Source: Calditrichota bacterium
Lineage (GTDB): Bacteria > Zhuqueibacterota > Zhuqueibacteria > Residuimicrobiales > Krinioviventaceae
NCBI GenBank assembly: GCA_003818595.1
Contig: RPQV01000004.1
Span: 1 to 34,531, forward strand
Length of the DNA stretch: 34,531 nt
Reading direction: 5' to 3'
Of this stretch, positions 1 to 8,607 are shown one piece after another. The first letter of the stretch is position 1. Each line of letters begins with the position of its first letter. The notes under the pieces are model-generated. The model was not told where the DNA came from. It searched no databases and saw nothing but the letters and a program-made list of their open reading frames with translations. Both the position numbers and the translations under genes were made by a program.

Positions 1-129
1 AGGTCACCTACGCGTTACTCACCCGTCCGCCAGTATACTCGTTCCCCGAAAGAAACTTTCCCCTTGACTTGCATGTGTTAAGCACGCCGCCAGCGTTCGT
101 CCTGAGCCAGGATCAAACTCTTCGTTGTC
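1..129 (-). rRNA. rrs: 16S ribosomal RNA, 5' end (partial, runs off the window start)
   Basis: Reverse complement reads AGAGTTTGATCCTGGCTCAGGACGAACGCTGGCGGCGTGCTTAACACATGCAAGTC...GGCGGACGGGTGAGTAACGCGTAGGTGACCT, the universal 16S 5' region. The mature 5' end near 129 is approximate. Confidence 0.98.
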
Positions 130-198
130 CTATTTATCATCATTTTTTTTATTGACTCGTTAAACCCTTTAAAAAAGATTCAACAGGGCCATGCACGC

Positions 199-212
199 TT
201 GTCAAAGAACTT
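199..212 (-). promoter_or_regulatory. boxA-like rRNA antitermination motif in the 16S leader
   Basis: Minus strand reads AAGTTCTTTGACAA, close to the boxA consensus (TGCTCTTTAACAA), between the rRNA promoter and 16S. Confidence 0.6.
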
Positions 213-260
213 TTCCGCTCCACTTCCCCATTCAAAAAAACCTGAGAAGCAAAGCCTTAA

Positions 261-289
261 AAGATAACTATTTTATTACTTATTGTCAA
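261..289 (-). promoter_or_regulatory. sigma70-type promoter of the rRNA operon
   Basis: Minus strand TTGACA (284-289), 17-nt spacer, TATCTT (261-266), with A/T-rich UP-like sequence upstream (AATCAAATTTTTACAAAATTC). Confidence 0.8.
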
Positions 290-362
290 GAGAATTTTGT
301 AAAAATTTGATTAAAAAATGACAAATCTCACTCAATCCGATGAGAAAATCATTACTCATCCA

Positions 363-977
363 TTAATTTTCCGACATCACGCCGGCTTTGATCAGATAGG
401 TTATCACCTTATCAACACTTTCCTGCAGAGACAACTCGCTGGTGTCAACAATCAATTCCGGATTTTCCGGCTCTTCATAGGGTGCAGAAATTCCGGTAAA
501 TTCCTTGATTTCTCCAGCCCGTGCTTTTTTATACAATCCTTTGGGATCCCGCTGTTCAGCCACGCTCACAGGAATCTTGACATAAATTTCAATAAATTCA
601 CCGGAAGGCATCAAATCACGCGCCTTTTGCCGGTCGGATCGATAAGGCGAAATAAATGCCGTCATGACGACCACACCGACATCCGCAAACAGCTTGGCAA
701 CCTCGCCGATTCGTCGGATATTCTCTTCCCGATCTTCAGGGGAAAATCCGAGATTTTTATTCAAACCGTGACGAATATTATCACCATCAAGAACATAACA
801 TAAATTTCCGTTTTCAAACAATCGTTTTTCAACAGCATGCGCCAAGGTCGATTTCCCTGATGCAGACAAGCCCGTAAACCAAAGCACAACACCCCGCTGG
901 CCGAGAAATTTCTCCCGATCCAGTTTAGTGATGTCACCTTCATGCCAGGTAATATTGGTTGCTTTTTGTTCAGCCAT
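363..977 (-). CDS. cysC: adenylylsulfate (APS) kinase
   Basis: ORF 204 aa with P-loop GLSASGKST and motifs [74 protein letters not shown]. Confidence 0.97.
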   Translation of the reverse strand: MAEQKATNITWHEGDITKLDREKFLGQRGVVLWFTGLSASGKSTLAHAVEKRLFENGNLCYVLDGDNIRHGLNKNLGFSPEDREENIRRIGEVAKLFADVGVVVMTAFISPYRSDRQKARDLMPSGEFIEIYVKIPVSVAEQRDPKGLYKKARAGEIKEFTGISAPYEEPENPELIVDTSELSLQESVDKVITYLIKAGVMSEN

Positions 978-996
978 GTTTCACTCCGCCCTGTAT

Positions 997-2169
997 TTAT
1001 CCTAAAGTTTTATAATATTTCATGAGTATTTCACTGATTTCCGGTCGACTGAATTCACGCGGCAAAAGCTCTCCGCCCGCCAACATTTCGCGCATTTTCG
1101 TGCCGCTGATCAGTACGCGGTCTTCTTTTCCGTGAGGACACGTCTTCATTGACGCCATACCCTCGCACTTATGGCACCAGAACGTCCAGTCGATATTCAA
1201 CGGCTTGATCTTAAGATCATGTTCATCAATATCCAAAAATATTTTCTGAGCGTCAAACGGGCCATAATAATTTCCAACTCCGGCATGATCTCGACCGATA
1301 ATGAGATGAGTACAGCCGTAATTCTGCCGAAAAACAGCATGCAGAACCGCCTCGCGCGGGCCACCGTATCGCATCTCCATCGGATAAACTTTCAGCACCA
1401 CTCGATCCTTTGGATAATAATGATCAATCAGCACTTCATAGCACTGCATGCGAACATCCGCTGGAATATCATCAGATTTGAGTTTTCCAACCAGAGGATG
1501 AATCAGCAATCCGTCGCAAACTTCGAGCGCAATTTTTGTGCAATACTCATGCGACCGGTGAATCGGGTTGCGTGTCTGGAAGGCAGCAACTGTAGACCAC
1601 CCAAACTGTTCGAATATTGATCGTGTTTCTGCCGGCCTTCCATAGTAATTGCCGTAGAGTTCAGGATAAGGTGCTTCAGAAAAAACTTTTACCGCTCCGC
1701 CAAGGAGCATTTCCTGCTGGGCATACAACTTGGCAACGCCGGGATGTGCCTCATCTTCTGTTCGAAAAACCTGACGCGCCTCCTCTTTCTTATCATATGA
1801 AAATATATCCTCAACGATCATGCTGCCGACAAGTTCATCAGACTCATCATCGATCAATGCCACTTGACAACCGATTTTCAACGAATCAGCCTGCGCTTTG
1901 GATACCGAAAGCGTGATTGGAATGGGCCAAAGCGTTCCATCAGTCATATGCATGTCTTTGACGACTCGATTATAGTCGTCGCGTTTCATGAAACCATTCA
2001 GAGGGCTAAAGGCGCCGACTGCCAGCATCAACAGGTCGCTCGTTTCGCGAGAGGTGAGCCGCACCTGAGGAAAATTCTTTGCCTCAGCCATTGCATTTGA
2101 TCGTGCTTCTCCATGCAGCAGAAGAGGTTTAAGGGTACCACCATGTGGTGCAATCAATTTAGAAGCCAT
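997..2169 (-). CDS. sat: sulfate adenylyltransferase (ATP sulfurylase)
   Basis: [56 protein letters not shown]. Start placed at ATG 2169 ([11 protein letters not shown]) with GGAG just upstream; the ORF-track start at 2265 adds a non-homologous-looking extension. Confidence 0.96.
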   Translation of the reverse strand: MASKLIAPHGGTLKPLLLHGEARSNAMAEAKNFPQVRLTSRETSDLLMLAVGAFSPLNGFMKRDDYNRVVKDMHMTDGTLWPIPITLSVSKAQADSLKIGCQVALIDDESDELVGSMIVEDIFSYDKKEEARQVFRTEDEAHPGVAKLYAQQEMLLGGAVKVFSEAPYPELYGNYYGRPAETRSIFEQFGWSTVAAFQTRNPIHRSHEYCTKIALEVCDGLLIHPLVGKLKSDDIPADVRMQCYEVLIDHYYPKDRVVLKVYPMEMRYGGPREAVLHAVFRQNYGCTHLIIGRDHAGVGNYYGPFDAQKIFLDIDEHDLKIKPLNIDWTFWCHKCEGMASMKTCPHGKEDRVLISGTKMREMLAGGELLPREFSRPEISEILMKYYKTLG

Positions 2170-2461
2170 ACACATCTCCGTATTTATTATTAAATTTATA
2201 TGATTGCTGAATTGATTCTTGAGAATGAGTATAACGGAAAAAAAGGGCAAGATTATTTCACCCATATCTCAGACGTCTGAAAAGTACGATAAAATTTACC
2301 AAGTGGCGAAAAAAGATGGAAAATCTCCAAACAGCATCGATCGGCAGGAAAAGAGGGGGATGAAAACATTGTATGGACAACACAAGTAATTATAGGGGAT
2401 TTGGATAAACATTGACAAGCTCAGCGGATTTGATTGTCCCATCATCCATCGATGACACAAG

Positions 2462-3058
2462 CTAGACGATGGTGATTTCACCGAATACGATTGAACAAAC
2501 GAGTTTCAATTTGGCTTCGGCCGCCTGATAGTGATCGCTCGTCCAATCGACTCGTCGACTGATTCCTTCCCAGCGCTGGTGAAATAATTCCACATCCCCC
2601 GCAAGATTCTTGGCGACGACCCGCATAGGCAGATCATGGGGAATCCTCACTTTGATCTCTCCGAAAGTGACGTCAAGATTCAGCACATGTTCGCCCGGCG
2701 TCAAACGCAAATGTGAAGCATCGATATCAAGCTTCCCAAACATTGTTCGATACTGTCGGCTTTTAAAATCCGCTTGTTCAAGGGAAATCTTCAGATCCCC
2801 AAATATACTGTCTCCGACAACAAAATAATCCCCCGATGGGAATTCCTTGACTCCTCGGTTGTTTTTTGAAAATATAGACGTTCGGTTGCCATGAAAAATG
2901 ATCAAAATTCCCAAGGCAATAAAAACAAAGGCGATAAGATTATCAAAAATTATCTGATAATCAAAAATACCCAGACTTTTAAGCAGAAACAAAAGACCCA
3001 GTATAATAAGAACAATGCCTGCGCTGAACCTGCCATTTCCCATTTGCCTTGTACTCAT
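2462..3058 (-). CDS. membrane protein with N-terminal TM pair and LiaF-like C-terminal domain
   Basis: ORF; two hydrophobic segments (GIVLIILGLLFLLKSLGI, NLIAFVFIALGILIIF), then a beta-rich C-terminal domain (GDSIFGDLKISL...FGKLDIDASHLRLTPGEHVLNLDVTFGEIKVRIP...SIVFGEITIV). AAGGAG upstream of ATG 3058 favours this start over 3118. Confidence 0.75.
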   Translation of the reverse strand: MSTRQMGNGRFSAGIVLIILGLLFLLKSLGIFDYQIIFDNLIAFVFIALGILIIFHGNRTSIFSKNNRGVKEFPSGDYFVVGDSIFGDLKISLEQADFKSRQYRTMFGKLDIDASHLRLTPGEHVLNLDVTFGEIKVRIPHDLPMRVVAKNLAGDVELFHQRWEGISRRVDWTSDHYQAAEAKLKLVCSIVFGEITIV

Positions 3059-3130
3059 TCTTCGTATCTCCTTGTACATGTTGCAGCTATGTTCTGTTCT
3101 GCTTACGACAAAATCCAAATAAAGTTGCGA

Positions 3131-4066
3131 TTATTTTCCGGGATATTTTCTGCCTTCAAATTCAGCAATGAATTTTTCAGCTTCGATTGCCGCCTGACAG
3201 CCGCTGCCGGCAGCGGTGATGGCTTGGCGGTAAATGGAATCCTGAACATCTCCACATGCGAACACACCCTGCAGATTTGTATGCGTTCGTCGGTCAGTTC
3301 TGATATAATTCTGTTCGTCGAGATCAAGCTGATTCTTGACCAGAGAAACGTTGGGTGAATGACCAATAAAAATAAAAACACCGTCCACCTTATAGTCGAA
3401 TTCATGATGATCTTTCACATTTTTCAATTTCAGAGTATGAACCGAATTGTCGCCGGCGATTTCGGAGACAACTGTATCCATAATGAATACGACCTTTTCA
3501 TTTTTTTGAGCCCGTTCCTGCAATATGGCGTCGGCTCGCAATTTATCCCGGCGATGGATGATGGTCACTTTATCAGCATATCTCGTCAGAAAAAGCCCTT
3601 CATCAAGAGCACTATTCCCGCCTCCGATCACTGCGACATGTTTGCCGTTGAAGAAAAAGCCATCGCAGGTCGCACAATAAGAGACTCCTTTTCCTATAAA
3701 AGCGTCTTCACCAGGTATACCTAATCGATTTGGATTTGAACCGGTCGCAATGATGACTGATTTTGCCTGATAAATCTGTTCAGCCGTTTTGACAACTTTG
3801 ATCTCCGCCTTCAAATCGACCTCGGTCACAACATCGTACACCAACTCGGCGCCAAATTTAACCGCCTGCTTTTCAAACAGGTCGTAAATCTCAAATCCGC
3901 CAATTCCGTCGGGAAAGCCTGGAAAGTTTTCTAAATCATTGGTGAGTGTCACCTGGCCGCCACGCTCCATGCCCGAAATCACCAAAGGTTTTAGGTTCGC
4001 TCGAGCGGCATAAATAGCAGCTGTCAAACCTGCAGGACCTGACCCAATAATGATGACGTTATACAT
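3131..4066 (-). CDS. trxB: thioredoxin-disulfide reductase
   Basis: GSGPAGLTAAIYAARANL, redox motif CATCDG, GGGNSALDEGLFLTRYADKVTIIHRRD, GVFACGDVQD. Confidence 0.96.
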   Translation of the reverse strand: MYNVIIIGSGPAGLTAAIYAARANLKPLVISGMERGGQVTLTNDLENFPGFPDGIGGFEIYDLFEKQAVKFGAELVYDVVTEVDLKAEIKVVKTAEQIYQAKSVIIATGSNPNRLGIPGEDAFIGKGVSYCATCDGFFFNGKHVAVIGGGNSALDEGLFLTRYADKVTIIHRRDKLRADAILQERAQKNEKVVFIMDTVVSEIAGDNSVHTLKLKNVKDHHEFDYKVDGVFIFIGHSPNVSLVKNQLDLDEQNYIRTDRRTHTNLQGVFACGDVQDSIYRQAITAAGSGCQAAIEAEKFIAEFEGRKYPGK

Positions 4067-4250
4067 CTATAGCTCCTATTACTTAATAATGATCGACTTG
4101 AATTAGATGGAGCGGGAATGACAAAGATTCATCCTGCCCCGGTCAAACACCAAAAAATATATTACAGTGTGTCAAAGGCCGATGCGTCTCAACTGTCCAT
4201 TTGAACCTGATTATTCGCCGTGTCTGATGCCGTTTTTCTGAGCCAGAAGT

Positions 4251-4814
4251 CTATTTGATCAAACTGGAAACATATTTAAAATCAGACGTTCCAGAAATTT
4301 CCACCCATTCGAAAAGAACTGATTCCAATGATGTGATGACGACCCCCTGCTGTTTCATACGTTCCAAGGCCACATCTCGGTTACAGGATTGCCTCGAACC
4401 TGTCGCATCCGCAACGAGATGAACCTCAAAACCAAAATGCAATAAATCTAATGCGGACTGCAAAATGCATACATGAGTTTCAATTCCGGTCAATACAATC
4501 TGCCTGATCTTTTTATCCGCAAGAGATTTCATCAAAGGCTGTTCACCGCAAATTGAAAATCGCATTTTTTCAAACGCAGGAATACTGCTGAATTCCTGCT
4601 GTATAATAGTCGCTGTACGACCGAGACCATGAGGATATTGTTCAGTGTAGCAGCTAAAAATTTCCAATTGTCGGCACGCTTTCAGCAGTTTGACAATATT
4701 AGTGGATATGGCAGTGAAATCTGGAATGACATGTTCAAACCTTTCCTGCATATCAATGACGATGAACGCCGATTGGTCTCGTTGAAGAAGATTTTGATGA
4801 CGCTGCAAATTCAT
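4251..4814 (-). CDS. isochorismatase-family cysteine hydrolase
   Basis: FIVIDMQERF, GIETHVCILQSALDLLHFGFEVHLVADATGSR. Overlaps greA by 4 nt (ATGA). Confidence 0.88.
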   Translation of the reverse strand: MNLQRHQNLLQRDQSAFIVIDMQERFEHVIPDFTAISTNIVKLLKACRQLEIFSCYTEQYPHGLGRTATIIQQEFSSIPAFEKMRFSICGEQPLMKSLADKKIRQIVLTGIETHVCILQSALDLLHFGFEVHLVADATGSRQSCNRDVALERMKQQGVVITSLESVLFEWVEISGTSDFKYVSSLIK

Positions 4815-5281
4815 TGAATTGAAATCACCTTGTATTGGATGTGGCCAGCCGGCACTTTAATTTCAACAATATCATCGACCTGCTTTCCCACCAACGCCTT
4901 TCCAACAGGCGAATCGATGGAAACGGCGTCCAAATCTGTGGGATTAAATTCAGCAGAAGGGACGATTTCATAGACAATCTCTTCCTTGAATCGCGTATCA
5001 AACAGCGTTACTTTGCTTCCGACGCGAACCACTTGGTGGACCATCATCTCATCCGTCATCACTCTCGACCGCGAAAGAGTTTCCTCTAAACGGGCGATCT
5101 TTCCTTCTATGAGCGCCTGTTTTTCCTTAGCAGCAGCATATTCAGCATTTTCTCGTAAATCACCATGTTCACGAGCCGTTGCAACATCTTTAATAGCCTG
5201 TTTGCGCTCCACAGTCTTGAGATATTTCAACTCTTCCGTCAGCCTGTTTAATTGCTCCTGCGTCAAATACATTGCTTTCAT
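4811..5281 (-). CDS. greA: transcription elongation factor GreA
   Basis: YLTQEQLNRLTEELKYLKTVERKQAIKDVATAREHGDLRENAEYAAAKEKQALIEGKIARLEETL, SPVGKALVGKQVDDIVEIKVP. GAGG SD upstream of ATG 5281. Confidence 0.96.
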   Translation of the reverse strand: MKAMYLTQEQLNRLTEELKYLKTVERKQAIKDVATAREHGDLRENAEYAAAKEKQALIEGKIARLEETLSRSRVMTDEMMVHQVVRVGSKVTLFDTRFKEEIVYEIVPSAEFNPTDLDAVSIDSPVGKALVGKQVDDIVEIKVPAGHIQYKVISIQ

Positions 5282-5383
5282 CAGTGCACCTCAAATATCG
5301 CGTCTGCTCAATGATCTTGAAATAAAACCAACGATTTTCCGAAGGAAGGAGCGTCAATCAACGCACTTTGTTCTTCCATCAGC

Positions 5384-5429
5384 ATAAAAAAAACAAACCG
5401 AATCGAAGTTGGGCTCCGGTTCGGTTTGT
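5384..5429 (-). terminator. rho-independent terminator-like hairpin in the greA 5' leader (candidate attenuator)
   Basis: Minus strand ACAAACCGAA - CCGGAGCCCAACTTCGA - TTCGGTTTGT followed by a T-run: perfect 10-bp stem, upstream of the greA start. Confidence 0.75.
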
Positions 5430-5436
5430 ACACAGC

Positions 5437-5465
5437 AAGCTACTAAAAATTGGCTTTTATGTCAA
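5437..5465 (-). promoter_or_regulatory. candidate sigma70 promoter firing into the greA leader hairpin
   Basis: Minus strand TTGACA (5460-5465), 17-nt spacer, TAGCTT (5437-5442). Predicted start near 5430, immediately before the hairpin. Confidence 0.55.
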
Positions 5466-5615
5466 GCGAAAATCTTGTGATTCCAGTCGAAATACCAATT
5501 AAAAAGTCATCAGATGTCACAAAGATTAAAATTGATTGATTATCCTCTCAAAACCTCTTATTTTAAGCGTTGAGCGTAATGATTCCATTTTGGTTCTGAA
5601 CATAGGAGAAAAGTC

Positions 5616-6860
5616 ATGGCAAATATACGTCCATTCACAGGATTAAGGCCCAACCCGGCATTAGCTGACAAAGTGGCCGCCCTTCCGTACGATGTCATTG
5701 ATTCAGAGGAAGCGCGGGAACTTGCAAAAGACAATCCTTATTCCTTTTGGCACATCACCAAACCGGAAATTGATTTGCCCGTCGGTACTGATATACACTC
5801 AGCAGAAGTGTATAAAAAGGGGGCAGAAAATCTTCGCGCCTTTCGCCGTGAACACATTCTCCTCAAAGATAGTGAATCCTGTTTTTATTTATATCAACAG
5901 ATCATGGGAGATCATACACAGACCGGATTTGTTGCCTGTGCTTCAGTAGATGAATATATAAATGGCTTCATTAAAAAGCATGAACACACAAGACCCGATA
6001 AAGTTCAGGACCGCGTCGACTTGATGAAGGAATTAGATGCGCAGACCGGACCGGTTTTTCTTGCCTACCGGCAAACAAATGCCATGGCAGAACTTTTGGA
6101 GATGCTCCTGGATAAAAGCAAACTGGAGAATGATTTTGTCAGCTATTATCAGGTCAGACATCGCTTTTTCAGAATTGATTATGCACCTTTCAATCAAATG
6201 GTACGAGACGCTTTCACCAATATACCGGCATTATATATCGCAGATGGACACCATCGATCTGAGAGCGCAGCCGTGCTTAGCCAGGAAATGCGACGGAAAT
6301 CGCCTGATTATAGCGGCAACGAGGAATACCATTATTTCCTGACGGTAATATTCCCACACTCAGAACTCAAAATTCTGCCCTATAACCGAGTCGTCAAAGA
6401 TCTCAACGGACTTTCGGAACAAGAGTTCCTTCACCGTCTGGCGGTGCATTTTTCTATAGAACCCATAAAAAGTTCGAATATCGAGATCAAATCCCCGCAA
6501 CAATTTGGCCTGTACCTTGGCCATTCGTGGTATTTGCTAAAATTAAGAGCCGATCAAATTCTTCCCCAAGATGCCATCAATCGACTAGATGTCTCCGTGC
6601 TCCAAAATTTGGTTCTGGCACCCATACTGGGAATCGATAATCCGCGAACAGACAAACGAATTCATTTTATTGGCGGCATTCGTGGTAACGAAGAGCTGGT
6701 CCGTTTGGTCGATCAAGGTACTTTTGCGGCTGCCTTTGCCATGTTTCCCACATCAATGGAACAGGTGATGGCTGTCGCTGACACCAGTGAAGTGATGCCC
6801 CCAAAATCGACTTGGTTCGAACCCAAACTGCTGAGCGGATTGGTCACGCATCTTTTTTGA
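5616..6860 (+). CDS. DUF1015 family protein
   Basis: 414 aa; IRPFTGLRPNPALADKVAALPYDVIDSEEARELAKDNPYSFWHITKPEIDLP, FIKKHEHTRPDKVQDRVDLM, YIADGHHRSESA, MFPTSMEQVMAVADTSEVMPPKSTWFEPKLLSGL, typical of DUF1015. AGGAG upstream of ATG. Confidence 0.93.
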   Translation: MANIRPFTGLRPNPALADKVAALPYDVIDSEEARELAKDNPYSFWHITKPEIDLPVGTDIHSAEVYKKGAENLRAFRREHILLKDSESCFYLYQQIMGDHTQTGFVACASVDEYINGFIKKHEHTRPDKVQDRVDLMKELDAQTGPVFLAYRQTNAMAELLEMLLDKSKLENDFVSYYQVRHRFFRIDYAPFNQMVRDAFTNIPALYIADGHHRSESAAVLSQEMRRKSPDYSGNEEYHYFLTVIFPHSELKILPYNRVVKDLNGLSEQEFLHRLAVHFSIEPIKSSNIEIKSPQQFGLYLGHSWYLLKLRADQILPQDAINRLDVSVLQNLVLAPILGIDNPRTDKRIHFIGGIRGNEELVRLVDQGTFAAAFAMFPTSMEQVMAVADTSEVMPPKSTWFEPKLLSGLVTHLF

Positions 6861-7035
6861 TGGGATTCGGCGGACATGATTTAGCCCTCGACTCTCGAAC
6901 GTGGGAATATTCTCCCCATTCGCCGATACAATTATAGACTGAAAATCAAAAATATTTCATTTTTATGTTTTATTTGAGACTCCTTTTTTTTATGTTCAAT
7001 AATGAGTCAAATTCATTTTTGGAAAAGGAGAAGGG

Positions 7036-8607
7036 ATGGAGTATGACTATGTGGTTATAGGCTCAGGATTTGGCGGCAGCGTCTCGGCCTTGCGGCTTGC
7101 CGAAAAGGGTTATTCGGTCTGCGTTCTTGAGTGCGGCAAACGATGGCAGGACGAAGAATATGCAAAAACAAACTGGCAGATTTGGAAATGGCTGTGGTTG
7201 CCCAGACTCAATTTCAAAGGAATACAGCGGTTAACGTTTTTAAAAAATGCTTTGTTATTGACCGGATCAGGCGTCGGCGGCGGCAGCCTGGTTTATTGTG
7301 CAGTTCTGCTCGAACCGCCTTCTTCTTTTTTTGATGACCCTCAATGGCATGAATTGGACGATAATTGGCGAGAAACCTTGACGCCCTTCTTCAATATCGC
7401 CAAAAATATGCTTGGCGTCGCTCCGAATCCAAAACTTTGGCCCAGTGATCATCTGCTTTATGAATATGCCAAGGAAATCGGCCGCGTTTCATCATTCCGA
7501 GAAACTCAAGTAGGCATTTATTTTGGCGATCCCGATATTAAATCTTCAGATCCCTATTTTGCCGGTAATGGGCCTGCGCGTCAAGGCTGTGATCATAGCG
7601 GTCGCTGCATGATCGGATGTCGACAGGGCGGTAAAAATTCTCTTGATCGCAATTATCTCTATCTCGCTGAAAAAAGTGGTGCGTCTATTTTCGCGGAAAA
7701 GCTGGTGACCGCGATAAAACCACTTCAAAACGGCGGCTATGAGATTACTTTTAGAGAATCCACCGGCTTATTCATGAAGCCGCAAAACTCGATTACAGCA
7801 AAAGGAGTCGTTATTGCCGCGGGTGCTTTGGGTACCAACCGCCTTCTATTGCAGTGCAAAGAAAAAGGGTATCTGGCAAATCTTTCCGATCAATTAGGGT
7901 GCACGGTACGCACCAACAGCGAGGTTTTAGTCGGCGCCAAATCATCGCATAAATCAGCAGATTATTCTAAAGGCATCGCCATCACGTCCAGCCTTTTTGT
8001 CAATGAACATACGCATATCGAGCCGGTTCGTTATCCGGAAAAATCTGATATGATGTTTTGGCTGGCCACTTTGATGACAGACGGAGGCAATCGTCTGACG
8101 AGACCGTTCAAGTTTTTGGGAAATATTATCAGACAACCCCGGCAATTTTTAAGGGGAATCAATCCCTTTGGCTGGGCGAAAAGAACAATCATCTTTTTGG
8201 TCATGCAGAATATTGACAATCGTCTGGCTTTAACACGGAAACGAAAGTGGTATTGGCCTTTTTATCGAACGCTTTCCTCGGTCCGCCATTCCAGTACACT
8301 GCCTACTTTTATACCCGAGGCGAATGCAGCTGCAAGAGCTATAGCGGCCAAAATGAACGGCACGCCCATCAGTTCGATTACCGAGGTTTTGCTCAACATG
8401 CCGCTCTCAGCGCATATATTGGGTGGTTGCATCATCGGTAAAGACCGTGAACATGGCGTTGTCGACAAATACCTGCGCGCGTTTGGTTATGATAATTTTT
8501 ACATTATCGATGGCTCGGTCATACCGGCAAATCTGGGTGTGAATCCCAGCCTGACGATCACGGCTCTAGCAGAATTTGCCATGAGCCATTTCACGGAGAA
8601 ACAGTAA
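7036..8607 (+). CDS. GMC-type FAD-dependent oxidoreductase (cholesterol/alcohol oxidase-like)
   Basis: YDYVVIGSGFGGSVSALRLAEKGYSVCVLECG, GSGVGGGSLVY, C-terminal HILGGC...YIIDGSVIPANLGVNPSLTITALAE. Confidence 0.88.
   Translation: MEYDYVVIGSGFGGSVSALRLAEKGYSVCVLECGKRWQDEEYAKTNWQIWKWLWLPRLNFKGIQRLTFLKNALLLTGSGVGGGSLVYCAVLLEPPSSFFDDPQWHELDDNWRETLTPFFNIAKNMLGVAPNPKLWPSDHLLYEYAKEIGRVSSFRETQVGIYFGDPDIKSSDPYFAGNGPARQGCDHSGRCMIGCRQGGKNSLDRNYLYLAEKSGASIFAEKLVTAIKPLQNGGYEITFRESTGLFMKPQNSITAKGVVIAAGALGTNRLLLQCKEKGYLANLSDQLGCTVRTNSEVLVGAKSSHKSADYSKGIAITSSLFVNEHTHIEPVRYPEKSDMMFWLATLMTDGGNRLTRPFKFLGNIIRQPRQFLRGINPFGWAKRTIIFLVMQNIDNRLALTRKRKWYWPFYRTLSSVRHSSTLPTFIPEANAAARAIAAKMNGTPISSITEVLLNMPLSAHILGGCIIGKDREHGVVDKYLRAFGYDNFYIIDGSVIPANLGVNPSLTITALAEFAMSHFTEKQ

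Noticed and set aside
318-803. 161-aa + strand ORF
   Set aside because: Antisense to cysC, which has full family motifs; composition looks like shadow coding.
1171-2100. Several + strand ORFs (1171-1620, 1617-1916, 1864-2100)
   Set aside because: All antisense to sat, with no recognisable motifs.
2296-2481. 61-aa minus-strand ORF between sat and the LiaF-like gene
   Set aside because: No recognisable motif, low-complexity composition and no supporting evidence of coding.
2891-3358. 155-aa + strand ORF
   Set aside because: Antisense to two confident genes (LiaF-like and trxB).
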